DNA from: Pedobacter sp.
GTDB lineage: Bacteria; Bacteroidota; Bacteroidia; Sphingobacteriales; Sphingobacteriaceae
Assembly: GCA_028287885.1 (NCBI GenBank)
Contig: JAQBOT010000174.1
Span: 1-6,521 of the forward strand
DNA: 6,521 bases
Direction of reading: 5' to 3'
The notes under the pieces: model-generated
The model's input: the letters and a program-made list of their open reading frames with translations, nothing else
Databases searched by the model: none
Told to the model about the DNA's origin: nothing
Translations under genes and position numbers: made by a program
Part shown: piece after piece, positions 6,201 to 6,521 of the stretch
How positions within the stretch are numbered: position 1 is the first letter of the stretch
Layout of the letters: every line of letters starts with the position of its first letter

Positions 6201-6521
6201 CTACCTCAAGCCTAAAGATTTGTAAATTGCACAAAGTGGTTCTACGGCACCATCGATGCTAAACACGATAGCCTCAAAATCGCTGCTCGCCTTTTCTGCT
6301 ATTTGCAACCTTTCGAGCAGTTCGACTGTCATTAGTGGAAGATCGCAGGCCAGAATAAGCAAGTCTTCCCTGGGATTTGTTTGATGCGCAGATAAAAGCC
6401 CAAGTAAGGGTCCTCCTATCCCTAACAATTCATCATCAAGCAACAACAGCTCTTCAGCAAAGCAATGCTTGTAGCGTTCTTTTTGTTGGGAATTGATTGA
6501 TATTCTAACTGGAATATTCGT
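6201..6521 (-). CDS. mobA: Molybdenum cofactor guanylyltransferase MobA, N-terminus outside the window, C-terminus cut by an in-frame stop
   Basis: MobA transfers GMP from GTP to molybdopterin to make the guanine dinucleotide cofactor used by Mo-bis-PGD enzymes such as the reductase encoded nearby; it is cytoplasmic. The - strand frame is open from the window edge (6521), so the start is missing. Visible features are GIGGPLLGLLSA, the hydrophobic strand and acidic metal/nucleotide motif LLILACDLPLMT, and GAVEPLCAIY, all characteristic of MobA-like nucleotidyltransferases. Translation as written ends ...IYKSLGLR at TAG 6203-6201. Sense codons with MobA C-terminal character follow in the same frame down to 6063. 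With them, 93 codons follow the CD of CDLPL, which agrees with full-length MobA. The gene therefore appears nonsense-mutated (AAG, CAG or GAG to TAG) or mis-sequenced. It converges on the nitrate operon rather than belonging to it. Confidence 0.82.
   Translation of the reverse strand, partial: TNIPVRISINSQQKERYKHCFAEELLLLDDELLGIGGPLLGLLSAHQTNPREDLLILACDLPLMTVELLERLQIAEKASSDFEAIVFSIDGAVEPLCAIYKSLGLR

Overview
The window looks like part of a bacterial chromosome, most likely from a Bacteroidota member (Sphingobacteriia/Chitinophagia-like). This is inferred from the gene set: a nitrate reductase fused to a NirB-type flavoprotein, followed by a nitrate-reductase-associated protein and a nitrite-reductase-like/rubredoxin fusion. 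It also fits the weak ribosome-binding sites and moderately AT-rich coding DNA. The window holds the end of a nitrate assimilation operon on the + strand and a facing molybdenum-cofactor gene on the - strand.

Layout: (1) 1-471, C-terminal third of a NarK/NasA-type (NNP family) nitrate transporter, cut by the window edge. (2) 508-4062, a 1184-residue assimilatory nitrate reductase. It carries [4Fe-4S], Mo-bis-PGD, FAD and NAD(P)H modules and a BFD-like [2Fe-2S] domain on one chain. (3) 4073-4582, a protein of the nitrate-reductase-associated family (NarM-like). (4) 4584-6075, a protein made of two nitrite/sulfite-reductase ferredoxin-like half domains plus a C-terminal rubredoxin. A one-base frameshift in a T-run near 5695-5699 splits it, but an ATG at 5878 with a good Shine-Dalgarno could still yield a free 65-residue rubredoxin. 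(5) 6521 down to 6201, a MobA (molybdenum cofactor guanylyltransferase) gene on the - strand. Its 5' end lies outside the window, and an in-frame TAG at 6201-6203 cuts off 46 further recognisable codons that run on to 6060.

How they fit together: the transporter imports nitrate. The fused reductase should take electrons from NAD(P)H through FAD and Fe-S centres to Mo and reduce nitrate to nitrite in the cytoplasm. The associated protein probably supports reductase maturation or activity. The rubredoxin fusion is a plausible but unproven electron-transfer or assembly partner. MobA would supply the guanine dinucleotide form of the Mo cofactor. Nitrite reductase is not in the window.

The most notable points are the rubredoxin fusion as an uncharacterised partner of nitrate reductase, and two separate disruptions (a frameshift and a nonsense codon) about 500 bp apart at the convergent 3' end. 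The latter mean either sequencing or assembly errors or real decay of the pathway. No rRNA, tRNA, CRISPR array or mobile element was seen.
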